DNA from: Anaerolineae bacterium CFX9
GTDB lineage: Bacteria > Chloroflexota > Anaerolineae > Aggregatilineales > Phototrophicaceae
Assembly (NCBI GenBank): GCA_030263515.1
Contig: SZPD01000001.1
Coordinates: forward strand, 1-48,363
Direction of reading: 5' to 3'
DNA: 48,363 nucleotides
Below are positions 29,889-38,849 of this stretch, one piece after another. The notes beneath the pieces were generated by a model, which was given only the letters and a program-made list of their open reading frames with translations, was not told the origin of the DNA and did no database searches. Each line of letters opens with the position of its first letter. The stretch's first letter is position 1. Made by a program: the position numbers and the translations under genes.

Positions 29889-30021
29889 ACCCCGCCGAAT
29901 TGCGGGGAGGAGGTTGCATCTTAGAACCAGCTGCTGCTCGCTAGAGCTTCTGCTGCGGATAGTCCGCAGCGCCATGGTGAGCTTTGCAATCCACCCGTAG
30001 CAGCATCTGGTTCGGTCGATG
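29889..30021 (-). other. Cluster of strong inverted repeats, possible IS605-type end
   Basis: Non-coding. An outer stem (29924-29938 with 29999-30013; 14 bp with one mismatch) encloses a perfect 8-bp hairpin GCTGCGGA-TAG-TCCGCAGC (29952-29970). Next to it lies CCCCGC-6 nt-GCGGGG (29890-29907), which on the - strand is followed by TATGACC. This arrangement resembles the right end of IS200/IS605 elements, where TnpB guide RNAs are made, but no tnpB remnant was found. The strand is uncertain. The rest of the gene-free stretch 29660-30507 holds the leader hairpin, RNA copy 2 and otherwise nothing I can identify. Confidence 0.35.
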
Positions 30022-30036
30022 ATTTTTTAAGGTGCG

Positions 30037-30191
30037 GAACGCCGCCCCAACAGCACGGCGCGATGAAAAGCGCATGTCGGCTTGTCCCTGCCGGATTTTG
30101 CGTGAGCGAAGCGGCACAAGCCCGGAGCAAAATCCGAGCAGCAGCCGCTTGCGGCTGGACGTGCGCTCGCGTCGTGCTACGGTGGCAGTTC
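30037..30191 (+). ncRNA. Structured RNA candidate, copy 2 (HEARO/omega-RNA-like)
   Basis: This is the partner of the element at 14847-14999. The closing stem is GAACGCCGCC (30037-30046) with GGTGGCAGTTC (30181-30191). The GCGC-8 nt-GCGC hairpin is at 30058-30073, the 10-bp stem CGGATTTTGC/GCAAAATCCG at 30092-30101 and 30127-30136, and the hairpin CAGCCG-CTTG-CGGCTG at 30142-30157. The enclosed GAGCGAAGCGGCACAAGCC and the 3' TGCTA are the same as in copy 1. The stems differ in sequence but still pair. Confidence 0.6.
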
Positions 30192-30507
30192 GTCCGCACC
30201 CGAAAACATCGACTGGATGTCATATTACGGAAAGGACAACGCCTCGCCGCTATGTCAGCACAGTTCCAACACCTGCTCCGACAGTATTGATAAGTAACAC
30301 AGTCTGTTGTCCCTTAGAACAGTATCGATGAGACATGCGAGGCAAAATGTAGAAAAACGGTCAGGATCGCTGACGGGTTGACCGGAGTTGATCGATTTAA
30401 TCAGTTATTTTGCTGCTCCATATTCAACCGCCACCACCGACAACACGCCATTCTCATGTCGATCAATATGAACTGGATGCAATTTAGGAGTTTGGGGAGA
30501 CGCTTGA

Positions 30508-30732
30508 ATGGCTACCGAGAATGAAGTGAGATACATCAGGCTGTTTCAAATGTTCAGCGTGATGGCACACGCCGTTCGCGCATCCGATTTAATGCTGCGA
30601 ATGCGCCGCGTGACTTTAGGGCGAAGGGACTTTTTACCTCTTCGGATATACAAGTGTTTTCCCCTCCCAAGCGGGAGCTTTGCGGAAGTTTGTCGCACAG
30701 TCGCTAAATTTTCTTCCTACAAACAGAATTAA
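30508..30732 (+). CDS. Doubtful small ORF
   Basis: This is a possible 74-residue basic protein. GGGGAG lies 9 bases before the ATG, and the first 30 residues (MATENEVRYIRLFQMFSVMA) look protein-like. The remainder is basic and low in structure. No neighbour is coupled to it. It may be the shortened 5' remnant of a longer gene, or chance. The bases around it are AT-rich compared with the backbone. Confidence 0.28.
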   Translation: MATENEVRYIRLFQMFSVMAHAVRASDLMLRMRRVTLGRRDFLPLRIYKCFPLPSGSFAEVCRTVAKFSSYKQN

Positions 30733-30825
30733 GCATTCTTCTGAGGAAGAATAACTGTGATCTCGCAATCCATCGATTGATACTTTTCTATGGTGTAGGT
30801 AAAACAAGTGAGCAGGGAGCAAATT

Positions 30826-31299
30826 TCAATCATCAGAATCATTATCAATGTCATCGGAAAGATACTCATAATATTTTCTTTCTAACTCGGGAAAATGGAC
30901 TTCATTTGCTTCTATATAGTCCGCAAAACTATCCAGTTCCTCGGTCAATTCGAACATAATATCTGAGTCATTATCTTCACCTACCAAGCGTGAAAGTGCC
31001 ATTAATTGTTCCAGTAGTTTATCTACGTTTGCCATTACGAATGAAAAGCGGATAAATGTATTTGGGTGCAATCCTTCTTTGCGAATCTCTTGAGCACGCA
31101 TTTCGCGGCAATAAGGGAAAAGGTGTTCTCCTATATATATTGCTTTCAGATAGTCGTAGGCGATGTCATTGGTGTCTTGCGCAGGGATATTCCAACAGGT
31201 CATTTCTATTTCGACCAGTGGCTCCGTTAAAAGCGTTTTCGCTAGTTCATCGACAGAAAATTTGCCAAGTGTTTCAATATCTAGCGGAATTGAAGGCAT
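30826..31299 (-). CDS. Acidic hypothetical protein divergent from the glycosylase
   Basis: This 157-residue protein is strongly acidic (about 36 Asp/Glu against 12 Lys/Arg) and ends in an Asp/Ser-rich tail (SDDIDNDSDD). Helices include FSVDELAKTLLTE and VDKLLEQLMALSRLV. AAGGGG lies about 10 bases before the ATG. It is divergently transcribed from the mismatch glycosylase gene across about 100 bp, so it may share regulation with the restriction-modification-like cluster. The charge would suit a DNA mimic that restrains a nuclease, but this is only a suggestion. No family is recognised. Confidence 0.6.
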   Translation of the reverse strand: MPSIPLDIETLGKFSVDELAKTLLTEPLVEIEMTCWNIPAQDTNDIAYDYLKAIYIGEHLFPYCREMRAQEIRKEGLHPNTFIRFSFVMANVDKLLEQLMALSRLVGEDNDSDIMFELTEELDSFADYIEANEVHFPELERKYYEYLSDDIDNDSDD

Positions 31300-31405
31300 T
31301 ATCTTGTTGACCCCTTTATAGGCTACAGCGTTTCACAAGAGTGACGGCGCTCGAGGATAATAGTATCAGGAGTTTTGTCAGAGCAAAACCAGATACAATA
31401 AGGGA

Positions 31406-32080
31406 ATGGATGAATCAAGTCAGCTAAATCAACTTGCTGAAAAAGTCACTAAATCGGCAGAGCAACTCGCCAGTTCGGATTTTGAAGATAATGAATTACC
31501 CTGGCGTCAGTACTGTACACCTTACCGCATTTTCTTAGCTGAATTTCTGCTAGTCCGAACACGAACCGACGTTGTTGCAAAATTATACGAAGATATTTTT
31601 CGAGCTTACCCTAGCCTCGAAGCTATAGCCGCTGCCAGCGACGACGAACTTGCTGTCGCTCTTAACCCACTTGGCTTGCAAAAAAGAGTGCCGTACCTGA
31701 AACGCGCCGCCGAATACTTGCTACACAACCATGACGGCGAAATACCATGCGATATAGACGAGCTAATGAAAGTGCCGGGTTTAGGGGTTTATACCGCTAC
31801 GGCTATAGAGGCGTTTGCCTGTGACTTGCCGAGTGTACCGGCTGACGTAAACATTCTTCGTTTTGTTTCGCGCCTAACCGGATTGGAAATGGAACATATA
31901 ACAAAAGGCTCGAAAGCTATTCGCGCCCTGTTGCCGTTCTTATCAATGCGGAACAGCGGATTAAGACCGCAAAACCTACTGGATTTTACCCGTTTGATCT
32001 GCCGACCTCGAAATCCCCTCTGCTCCAAGTGTCCGCTGACCGAAATGTGTGCCTACTTTGAATTACACAACCCAAAATGA
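31406..32080 (+). CDS. HhH-GPD DNA glycosylase of the Mig/T:G mismatch type
   Basis: This 224-residue endonuclease III-fold enzyme has a helix-hairpin-helix (VPGLGVYT, 123-130), catalytic Asp D147 (VPADVNI), and a [4Fe-4S] loop C199-x6-C206-x2-C209-x5-C215. EndoIII has Lys and MutY Ser at the position where this protein has Y129. Tyr there is the mark of the T:G mismatch glycosylase Mig.MthI, with the same 18-residue spacing to Asp. It would remove thymine formed when 5-methylcytosine deaminates, which fits the C5-methyltransferase in the same cluster. ATG follows AAGGGA closely. It begins the rightward part of the cluster; a separate promoter lies before the HerA gene. Confidence 0.85.
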   Translation: MDESSQLNQLAEKVTKSAEQLASSDFEDNELPWRQYCTPYRIFLAEFLLVRTRTDVVAKLYEDIFRAYPSLEAIAAASDDELAVALNPLGLQKRVPYLKRAAEYLLHNHDGEIPCDIDELMKVPGLGVYTATAIEAFACDLPSVPADVNILRFVSRLTGLEMEHITKGSKAIRALLPFLSMRNSGLRPQNLLDFTRLICRPRNPLCSKCPLTEMCAYFELHNPK

Positions 32081-32189
32081 GATAATATAGACGCTCATAA
32101 TTCCCGCCTCTTTAGACCGACTTTCCGATTCATCCTGCCTCTGACACATACGTGATGGATGGAATTTACCTTTTCAATTTCCCAAACTA

Positions 32190-32218
32190 TTTACACAAAA
32201 TAATATGTGAAATATAAT
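32190..32218 (+). promoter_or_regulatory. Sigma70-type promoter for the herA unit
   Basis: TTTACA (32190-32195), a 17-bp spacer and a perfect TATAAT (32213-32218). Transcription should begin near 32225, which rules out the ATG at 32217 and supports the HerA start at 32250. The surrounding bases are AT-rich. Confidence 0.8.
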
Positions 32219-32249
32219 GGGAAAATCGTGTCCTATGGAGACATGTTAT

Positions 32250-33800
32250 ATGAAAACCAAGATCGGCTTGGACGAGAGCCACAAAATCGGAACAACATCA
32301 TCGTCGCCTTTTTCCGGGTCGCCTACGTTCGATCAAATTCCGTTTCATGTTGACGCCGGATGCAAACCCGCACTCGGAACGTATGTCGTAGTTGAGGGCG
32401 ACAACATGAACGCAGTTCACTACGGAAGGATTATCGAGGGAACAGAAGAAAATCCTCGTGCCGAACCGACACGGCTACAGCAGAACCAAGCATATCAGGT
32501 CGGGCAGCGTGACCCGCGCACCGGAGACCGTTCACCGCATGTCACGCGGATTATGATGGTCGAAGTGCTAGGGGAAATTCATTCCCAGAACGACGGGATG
32601 GAGATCAGAGAAGCAAAATCATTGGCACAGACGGGCAAAGGCGTATATCAGATACCCGCCGATCTCATCCCGATATTATTGAACACGCCGACTTCGCCGG
32701 ACGAGGGTTTGTATCTCGGCAATATACAGTCCGGTGATGACGAGGTGGGGCTTATCCTGCCGATGGAAGCACTCGCCCGACACATTGCCGTAGTCGGGAA
32801 AACCGGTGTCGGCAAAAGCTATGCAGTAGGTGTTGTAGTTGAAGAACTGGCGCGGTTGGGTATCCCCGTGCTTGCATTCGACGTACTGGGTGATTTTCGA
32901 GAGGCGACAGAAGATTTAGGGGGATGCAATCTGACCGGTGGCGTCAACTTCAGAGTTCCGTATTCGCTGATCGGAGCAGGCGAATTCCTCAATTTCATGC
33001 CGAACTTGACCGTTGACCAGCGCGAGATTATCACAGCCGCCTACGAGCGCATCGGCGGACAGGCGCTTGATGATTTAGACCGGGCGGGAAACGTGTCACT
33101 GAACATTGATAGTCTCGTTACCGAAATAGAGGACACGGCTACTGCATTCGGGCAAGCTGCCGTCGGCGGACGGGCGGTTACGAAAGTCAGGGCTGCATAT
33201 AACAGAAGTTCAGTTCTAACCGTCGGGATAGGCGACTGGATAGAGGAACTCAAGACCAAGCCGATTGTGAATGTATTTATCGGTAGACTGTCGCAGAATT
33301 CCCGTAATCTCTTGGTCGGAGCGGCAGCCCGAATTATACAAACGCTTCGCAGGCGCGAGATGATCCCGCCGTGTGTGTTCATCCTAGACGAAGCCCACTT
33401 TTTCCTGCCGAGCGGCGGTGCTACTACACCATCAACCCAAATTATACGGGAGATGATTAGAACAGCACGCCATGACGCAATCGGCATCGTTCTCATCAGC
33501 CAAAGCCCCGGTTCGATGGACAAACAGGCGCTATTGACGTGCAATACCCGGCTCATCTTCGCGCTGGATAAGGAAGATTTATCCACCGTCGCAGGCACGA
33601 TAGATGCACCCGACGCCGTAATTTCGAGAATACCCAAGCAGGCGAAAGGCACGGCTATCTTGACCTCCGGTACGGACATCATGCGTCATTCGGCGACCAT
33701 AAGAATTCGTCAACGCAAAACGCGCGAAGGCGCTCCAACCCCTAATCTGGCGAAAGGTGTAAAGGTATGGCGCGAGAAAAATCAGAAGCCGACGTTTTAG
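32250..33800 (+). CDS. herA: HerA-type DNA-translocating ATPase
   Basis: This is a 516-residue FtsK/HerA-superfamily ATPase. It has an N-terminal beta-barrel (HAS-type) domain, then Walker A GKTGVGKS near residues 182-189 and Walker B FILDEAHFF near 377-385. The arginine finger region follows (MIRTARHDAIGIVLISQSP). HerA hexamers pump DNA into the NurA nuclease. The start at 32250 has TATGGAGA upstream and agrees with the promoter. The gene overlaps the NurA-like gene by 34 bp, fitting a fixed stoichiometry of the two products. HerA homologues occur both in archaeal end resection and in bacterial defence; this context suggests defence. Confidence 0.87.
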   Translation: MKTKIGLDESHKIGTTSSSPFSGSPTFDQIPFHVDAGCKPALGTYVVVEGDNMNAVHYGRIIEGTEENPRAEPTRLQQNQAYQVGQRDPRTGDRSPHVTRIMMVEVLGEIHSQNDGMEIREAKSLAQTGKGVYQIPADLIPILLNTPTSPDEGLYLGNIQSGDDEVGLILPMEALARHIAVVGKTGVGKSYAVGVVVEELARLGIPVLAFDVLGDFREATEDLGGCNLTGGVNFRVPYSLIGAGEFLNFMPNLTVDQREIITAAYERIGGQALDDLDRAGNVSLNIDSLVTEIEDTATAFGQAAVGGRAVTKVRAAYNRSSVLTVGIGDWIEELKTKPIVNVFIGRLSQNSRNLLVGAAARIIQTLRRREMIPPCVFILDEAHFFLPSGGATTPSTQIIREMIRTARHDAIGIVLISQSPGSMDKQALLTCNTRLIFALDKEDLSTVAGTIDAPDAVISRIPKQAKGTAILTSGTDIMRHSATIRIRQRKTREGAPTPNLAKGVKVWREKNQKPTF

Positions 33801-35887
33801 AATTGCTACAAGGCGAAGCTGCCGGTCTGGAGCTAGGGGCGATTATCGAACGGCTTGGGCTAGAAGATGAAGTCTCTTCCCGAACCGTTCGTAACATGCT
33901 AAACGGTTTGGTTGACGAAGGCGTTTTGGTCAGGCAAAAGCAACGAACCGGAAGTCCTGGGAAACCCCCGTATATCTATATCTTGCCCGCGTTCGTACCG
34001 CAGCAATTACGCCTCTTCGGAGATGCCAAATTGGACGTTCTGACGATAACCGAGGCGAATTTAGAAGAACTCGACTATCAAGAACGTGACCGCATAGAAC
34101 GAGGGTTAAGCGCCTTAGAAACGATTGCGCGCGGGCATATTCAAGAGGATCGATTTGCGAAAGCGATCATACGGATTGCCCCGCAGGTCGCCACCGAAAA
34201 TCCTGTCGAGCTTCTGACGCGCATGGCAGGATGGGTTGTAGAAGACATCAACCGCACGGCATCAGAACTTACCCGATTACGCAACGCCAGAGCGTCCGCA
34301 CACGAGATCGACAATCTTGCAGGGCGTATTAACGTCCGGTTGCAAATGGCACGGCAATACTTTCACAACCTCTGGTGTCTGGACAAGGACGGGCGAGACG
34401 AACCGATCATGGATTTGCCGACCAGCGCCGACGAAATTCTGAGGTATGGGCGAACTGCCTCAATCAATGTTGACCTCGCTCTGGAAAGACTCCGATCTCG
34501 CGTCGCCGGTGAAACGGTTATATATGAGTGGCAACCCGGCGATAACATTCCGACATCTGCCGTCGGTACGGATGCATCGGTAGCCGATGTCTACCTCCAA
34601 CACGCAACTGGCAAGTTTATGCGTCCCGATCCGGTTGCCGTGATGATTGCCGCAGCAGCGCAGATCACGCGCGAAAACGGCTCGATAATCGGGGAGTTTC
34701 AGGATTTCGATGTATTTCCCGACGATCTCAAGGAATATGAAGAACACACGGCAGCCAGGAACGGGCTAATCATTTCGCCAGCAATGCGGGAAATACTACC
34801 GGAGAGTGACTTCAAGCATTCCCGACTCGCCGCGATGGAACTGCGCCAGTATGTTGAAGACCTTCGCATCGTACTCGGTCAAGCACGATGGCGACCCATC
34901 GGTGAACTACAAAATCTGAACGTTTCCCCGCATAAAGCATCCCTGATTATTCGTGATGGTCGCGTATTTCCGCTGGTGCATCGGTTGAACGATTACGAAG
35001 ACGGCGGGTTATACGGGCAGATCGTTCGCAACCAGATCAAGCGGTTCGCAAGCGTTATTCACCACACCATGTCGGGACCGGAAGGCGATATTGTGTACGG
35101 TGCGGCGGTTAAAGACCCACAGCAATCTTGGATAGCGCCACTGGTGTTCTGGTACGCCTATATCAATCAAGGCGAAGAAGACACCATCCTTTCCCGTGAG
35201 GACATTTATAAATATCCCTTCACCGATACCGCCGTATCACACCTTCTGTTTTTGGGGATCGCAAATGGACTGACGGAATTTCCTCAAAACCGGCTATTGG
35301 TGACATTCCGTGCCAAACGTCGTTTCTCCGATATCGCCATAACAGCCGACGAAACCCCTAAAATCGAGGTAAACGGCAGTTTTCGGCACGTTGATGTTGA
35401 CGACGAAAACGATTGGAAACTCTTTATCAAGCAGCGCATCGCCGAGGCGAACCGTCGTGGAAGAAAGAACGTCTTGCCCGACGAGCGTGATTATAATTAC
35501 TTCACCTACCTATGTTCACGGGTAGGAGTCTCCATGTTCTACGCAGCACCGGAGAGCGCCTACGAATTGCTGGTTCAGGACAACTCCGAAGGCGCGGGGC
35601 ATTTCCTGCTCTGTAGGTTGGAAGTATCCGTCAAAGTCGGAGACGAGGACCATGAAGTTCGGAGCATGGAAGGCATGTTGGCTTGGTTGGCATCAGGCGG
35701 TTGGGAGTTCGACCACGCACATAACCCTACGGGTTTCGATACAGGACAGGGCGGCGGAATTCCGATTCTAGTACCCGATGTCGTTGTCCCATCGCACGAA
35801 ACGGTAACGTTTGCCCGTGACCAAGTGGGCGAAGAAGTAGAAGATGCACTCCGTCAGTTGATAACGGAGCTAAGAAAACGAGTTTGA
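33767..35887 (+). CDS. NurA-like protein with winged-helix N terminus
   Basis: This 706-residue protein begins with a winged helix (residues 1-70, SSRTVRNMLNGLVDEGVLVRQ). The middle is helical. From about residue 375 it resembles NurA nucleases: IIRDGRVFPLVHRL (near 394) gives the DG metal site, and IPILVPDVVVPSHETVTFA near the C terminus fits the last NurA motif. The preceding overlapping HerA gene is the usual partner, which supports the call more than the motif does. NurA is a 5' end-resecting nuclease. The size (NurA is about 340-450 aa) and the DNA-binding head are unusual. Confidence 0.7.
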   Translation: MAREKSEADVLELLQGEAAGLELGAIIERLGLEDEVSSRTVRNMLNGLVDEGVLVRQKQRTGSPGKPPYIYILPAFVPQQLRLFGDAKLDVLTITEANLEELDYQERDRIERGLSALETIARGHIQEDRFAKAIIRIAPQVATENPVELLTRMAGWVVEDINRTASELTRLRNARASAHEIDNLAGRINVRLQMARQYFHNLWCLDKDGRDEPIMDLPTSADEILRYGRTASINVDLALERLRSRVAGETVIYEWQPGDNIPTSAVGTDASVADVYLQHATGKFMRPDPVAVMIAAAAQITRENGSIIGEFQDFDVFPDDLKEYEEHTAARNGLIISPAMREILPESDFKHSRLAAMELRQYVEDLRIVLGQARWRPIGELQNLNVSPHKASLIIRDGRVFPLVHRLNDYEDGGLYGQIVRNQIKRFASVIHHTMSGPEGDIVYGAAVKDPQQSWIAPLVFWYAYINQGEEDTILSREDIYKYPFTDTAVSHLLFLGIANGLTEFPQNRLLVTFRAKRRFSDIAITADETPKIEVNGSFRHVDVDDENDWKLFIKQRIAEANRRGRKNVLPDERDYNYFTYLCSRVGVSMFYAAPESAYELLVQDNSEGAGHFLLCRLEVSVKVGDEDHEVRSMEGMLAWLASGGWEFDHAHNPTGFDTGQGGGIPILVPDVVVPSHETVTFARDQVGEEVEDALRQLITELRKRV

Positions 35888-35945
35888 TGGCTGTGAGCCA
35901 TTTTCAACCAGCCGCCGAGCGTATCGGCTATGAAGGGAACTACAC

Positions 35946-38849
35946 ATGATCGACATCAACACGATACTACAAACTAAGCTTGATCCTACCCAAGGTATTG
36001 CTGCTCAAGATACAACCGCCGAGGTAATTGCCCTTGCATGTGCCGGTTCGGGTAAATCAAGGACAATGGCTTTTCGTATTGCCCGATTGATAGCCGAAGG
36101 CGAAAACCCGAAAAGCATCGTTGCATTCACATTCACCGAAAAAGCTGCCGATTCTATTAAGTTGAGAGTTTCGCAAGCGTTACGTGAAGCCGGACTTGAG
36201 CCGACGATTCTCGGCGCTATGTACATCGGTACGATTCACTCGTACTGTCAGCACGTATTGTCCGAAATGGACGCCGTATATAGGCAGTACGCCGTGCTGG
36301 ATGACAACCGATTCATCTTGTATCTGCAATCACGCTACAACGAACTGGGTCTTGCCCATGTGCGTGACAGAATCGGGGGCGGCAGATATTTTGATACACT
36401 GACGGCGGTCTACAGCGCATGGACGACCATGAACGATGAACTGATAACCGTTCACGACATTGCCGCACATGACCGGGAATTAGCCGACGTACTTCAGACA
36501 CTCAGCGACCAGCTTGACCGGGACGAGTTTATGGATTTTTCTCTTATGATCCGCCGTGTAGCGTCAGCCCTGCAAGCTCACGATGAGATTGCGATGCGGG
36601 TCGTCGGCGAAGTTAGCCACCTTTTGGTTGACGAGTACCAAGACGTTAATACGGCGCAAGAGGTTCTCATTCGGGAGATGAGACCCCTTATCAAGACCCT
36701 CTTCGTCGTGGGGGATGACGATCAAAACATTTATGGATGGCGCGGCGCTGACATCAGCAATATTTTAGAATTTAACCGCCGGTATCCCGGATGTGCGTCG
36801 CATACGCTTTCCCATAATTATCGAAGCACGGAAGCCATTGTGAGTACCGCCGATGATTTTGTCGGTCAAGAATTGGGCGGAACACGGATAGTAAAAAACC
36901 CTACGGCTACCAATGCGCCCGGCTCACGCGATTTCCGCAAATTGTGGTTTCCGTCAAGAGGTGAAGAGGCGGAATGGGTAGCGGAGAGAATCAGCCAGTT
37001 AATCGGCACTGCCTACATTGAGAGCAATGGACAAAAGAGGGGGCTTACTCCGGCGGATTTTGCAATCCTGATGCGCTCCACAAAGGGAAGTCACCAACTC
37101 TTCACCGACGCTCTACATGCCAGAAACATTCCGTTTTCACTTGAAGCAGGAGGCAGTATCTTCGACAGACCGGAGGTAGCCGCTCTCTCAACCACATTTG
37201 AGTTGCTTCGTAATGGAAACCCTGACCGTAACGCATTGCGAATTCACTTCGATAACGAAGTTCTGCCTCTTTATCCTCACGCGGATTTTCGTGATTTCAC
37301 GCAGGTAATGGCGACATGGGGGCGAAAGATTCATACGCCCGCTGGTGGCGCTCGGCAGAAACTCTATCCGCAGGATTTGGTGCATGACTTGCTCAATGCC
37401 TTCCATATAAACGCTTCGGCGTTCGACGAAGGTATCATGCGCGATATAGGAGTGTTCAGCCAAATTCTGCTCGATGTGGAAACGGTCTACACCAGTATTG
37501 ACTCTTCGCAGCGGTTTGCTGGTGTGCTTAATTTCCTCTCAAACATGGCAGAAGCAGGGTATATTTCGAGCACCTACGATATGTTATCGCGCCCTGATGC
37601 TGTCACCGTCTCAACGGTGCATAAAGTAAAGGGGCTTGAATTTCCGGCGGTTTTCATCGTTGACGTTGAAGCCCAACGATTTCCCCTGAACAGGCGAAAC
37701 TACGGTGGCGTTTTGCCTCCAGTCGTGATCCAAAATTCGCTCGATCAAGGACTTTATCAAACTACTCGTGAGGGTGAAGCCCGACTGTTTTACACGGCAC
37801 TCACACGCGCCGAAAGATACCTGTATGTGACCGGTAGCGAATGGCTTCCGGGGGGGCGGAGAGCAAGGCAACGATCCCCCTTCTGGAACAGGCTCAATCA
37901 TCCCGAACTGTCTACAGATGCTACGGGAGTGCCTGCCGGGTTATCCCCTGCGACACCGGTTCGCAGGGTTGACGAGTCTGTTTTGCCCACCACCTTCTCG
38001 GAAATCCGATATTATTTGCGCTGTCCGAAGGATTATCAGTTCCGCAAAATCTACGGCTTTAACCCCCCTGTGCCGGAAATGTTCGGTTACGGTCAAACGG
38101 TACATACTGCAATCGAGCGGTTACATCAAAACGCCCGCTTTGCAAACCAAGCGCCTCGTCCAGACGAGGCTGAAGAACTGGCGCAGGACACGTTTCATCT
38201 GAAACACGTGTTTCCCAAGAGCAGCCCTACAGCAAACGACGGCCCCTATGAGAACGCACGGAAAGCAGCGGGCAAGACGGTGCGAAAGTATGTTGAGGAA
38301 TTCCCCGGCGATTTCACCCGCAGCCGAACCGTTGAAGCACGGTTTGAGATTCCAGCCGAACAGACGGTTATCTCCGGCTCGATAGACTTGCTTATCGAAG
38401 AGGATGCTGGCGGAGAGATTCTCGATGCCAGCGTATTGGATTTCAAGACGATGGAGGGCGGCCCTGAACCGACGCAAAACGAATCACTGAACTGGACGGA
38501 ATTGTCGCTTCAGGTGCAGCTATATGCGAAAGGCGCTCGTGATGTCTTGGGTGAGAATGCTAGGACGGGTGCTATTCATCTGCTCAAAGACAATCAGCGG
38601 GTAGACGTACCGGTAAGTGACGAGGCTGTAGATGCTGCAATCAACAATATTGAATGGGCGGTTGCCAACATCGTCGCGGGTGATTTTCCGATGCGTCCTC
38701 ACCCCGAAAAATGCGCCAACTGTGACTTTGCCAGACTATGTCCTAAGAGAACAGAGGCATTTCAGACGAACAACCCACCGCCTGAGGTTCATATTCCGGG
38801 ATCACGCGAGCGCGTTCAAGCATTCAGCAAATTCGAGGCGCTCACTTAA
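35946..38849 (+). CDS. RecB/AddB-like helicase-nuclease (UvrD helicase with Fe-S PD-(D/E)XK domain)
   Basis: This is a 967-residue fusion. The SF1A helicase has Walker A CAGSGKS near residue 30, DEYQD near 230, GDDDQNIYGWRGAD near 258, and TALTRAE near 620. The C-terminal Cas4/RecB nuclease has IDLL, LDFKT and QVQLYA (motif QxxxY). Four cysteines suit an Fe-S cluster: one at LRCPKDY near 697, and CANCDFARLC near 920-929. Proteins of this type unwind and degrade DNA ends. GAAGGGA precedes the ATG, 58 bp after the NurA-like stop. Its 3' end overlaps the end of the methyltransferase gene on the other strand by 48 bp. It is probably the third part of the nuclease machine. Confidence 0.87.
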   Translation: MIDINTILQTKLDPTQGIAAQDTTAEVIALACAGSGKSRTMAFRIARLIAEGENPKSIVAFTFTEKAADSIKLRVSQALREAGLEPTILGAMYIGTIHSYCQHVLSEMDAVYRQYAVLDDNRFILYLQSRYNELGLAHVRDRIGGGRYFDTLTAVYSAWTTMNDELITVHDIAAHDRELADVLQTLSDQLDRDEFMDFSLMIRRVASALQAHDEIAMRVVGEVSHLLVDEYQDVNTAQEVLIREMRPLIKTLFVVGDDDQNIYGWRGADISNILEFNRRYPGCASHTLSHNYRSTEAIVSTADDFVGQELGGTRIVKNPTATNAPGSRDFRKLWFPSRGEEAEWVAERISQLIGTAYIESNGQKRGLTPADFAILMRSTKGSHQLFTDALHARNIPFSLEAGGSIFDRPEVAALSTTFELLRNGNPDRNALRIHFDNEVLPLYPHADFRDFTQVMATWGRKIHTPAGGARQKLYPQDLVHDLLNAFHINASAFDEGIMRDIGVFSQILLDVETVYTSIDSSQRFAGVLNFLSNMAEAGYISSTYDMLSRPDAVTVSTVHKVKGLEFPAVFIVDVEAQRFPLNRRNYGGVLPPVVIQNSLDQGLYQTTREGEARLFYTALTRAERYLYVTGSEWLPGGRRARQRSPFWNRLNHPELSTDATGVPAGLSPATPVRRVDESVLPTTFSEIRYYLRCPKDYQFRKIYGFNPPVPEMFGYGQTVHTAIERLHQNARFANQAPRPDEAEELAQDTFHLKHVFPKSSPTANDGPYENARKAAGKTVRKYVEEFPGDFTRSRTVEARFEIPAEQTVISGSIDLLIEEDAGGEILDASVLDFKTMEGGPEPTQNESLNWTELSLQVQLYAKGARDVLGENARTGAIHLLKDNQRVDVPVSDEAVDAAINNIEWAVANIVAGDFPMRPHPEKCANCDFARLCPKRTEAFQTNNPPPEVHIPGSRERVQAFSKFEALT

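Noticed and set aside
30192-30507. Possible iscB or tnpB remnant after RNA copy 2
   Set aside because: No frame shows RuvC, HNH or TnpB zinc-finger motifs on either strand.
32217-32249. Upstream ATG for HerA at 32217
   Set aside because: It overlaps the -10 box TATAAT and so precedes the likely transcription start.
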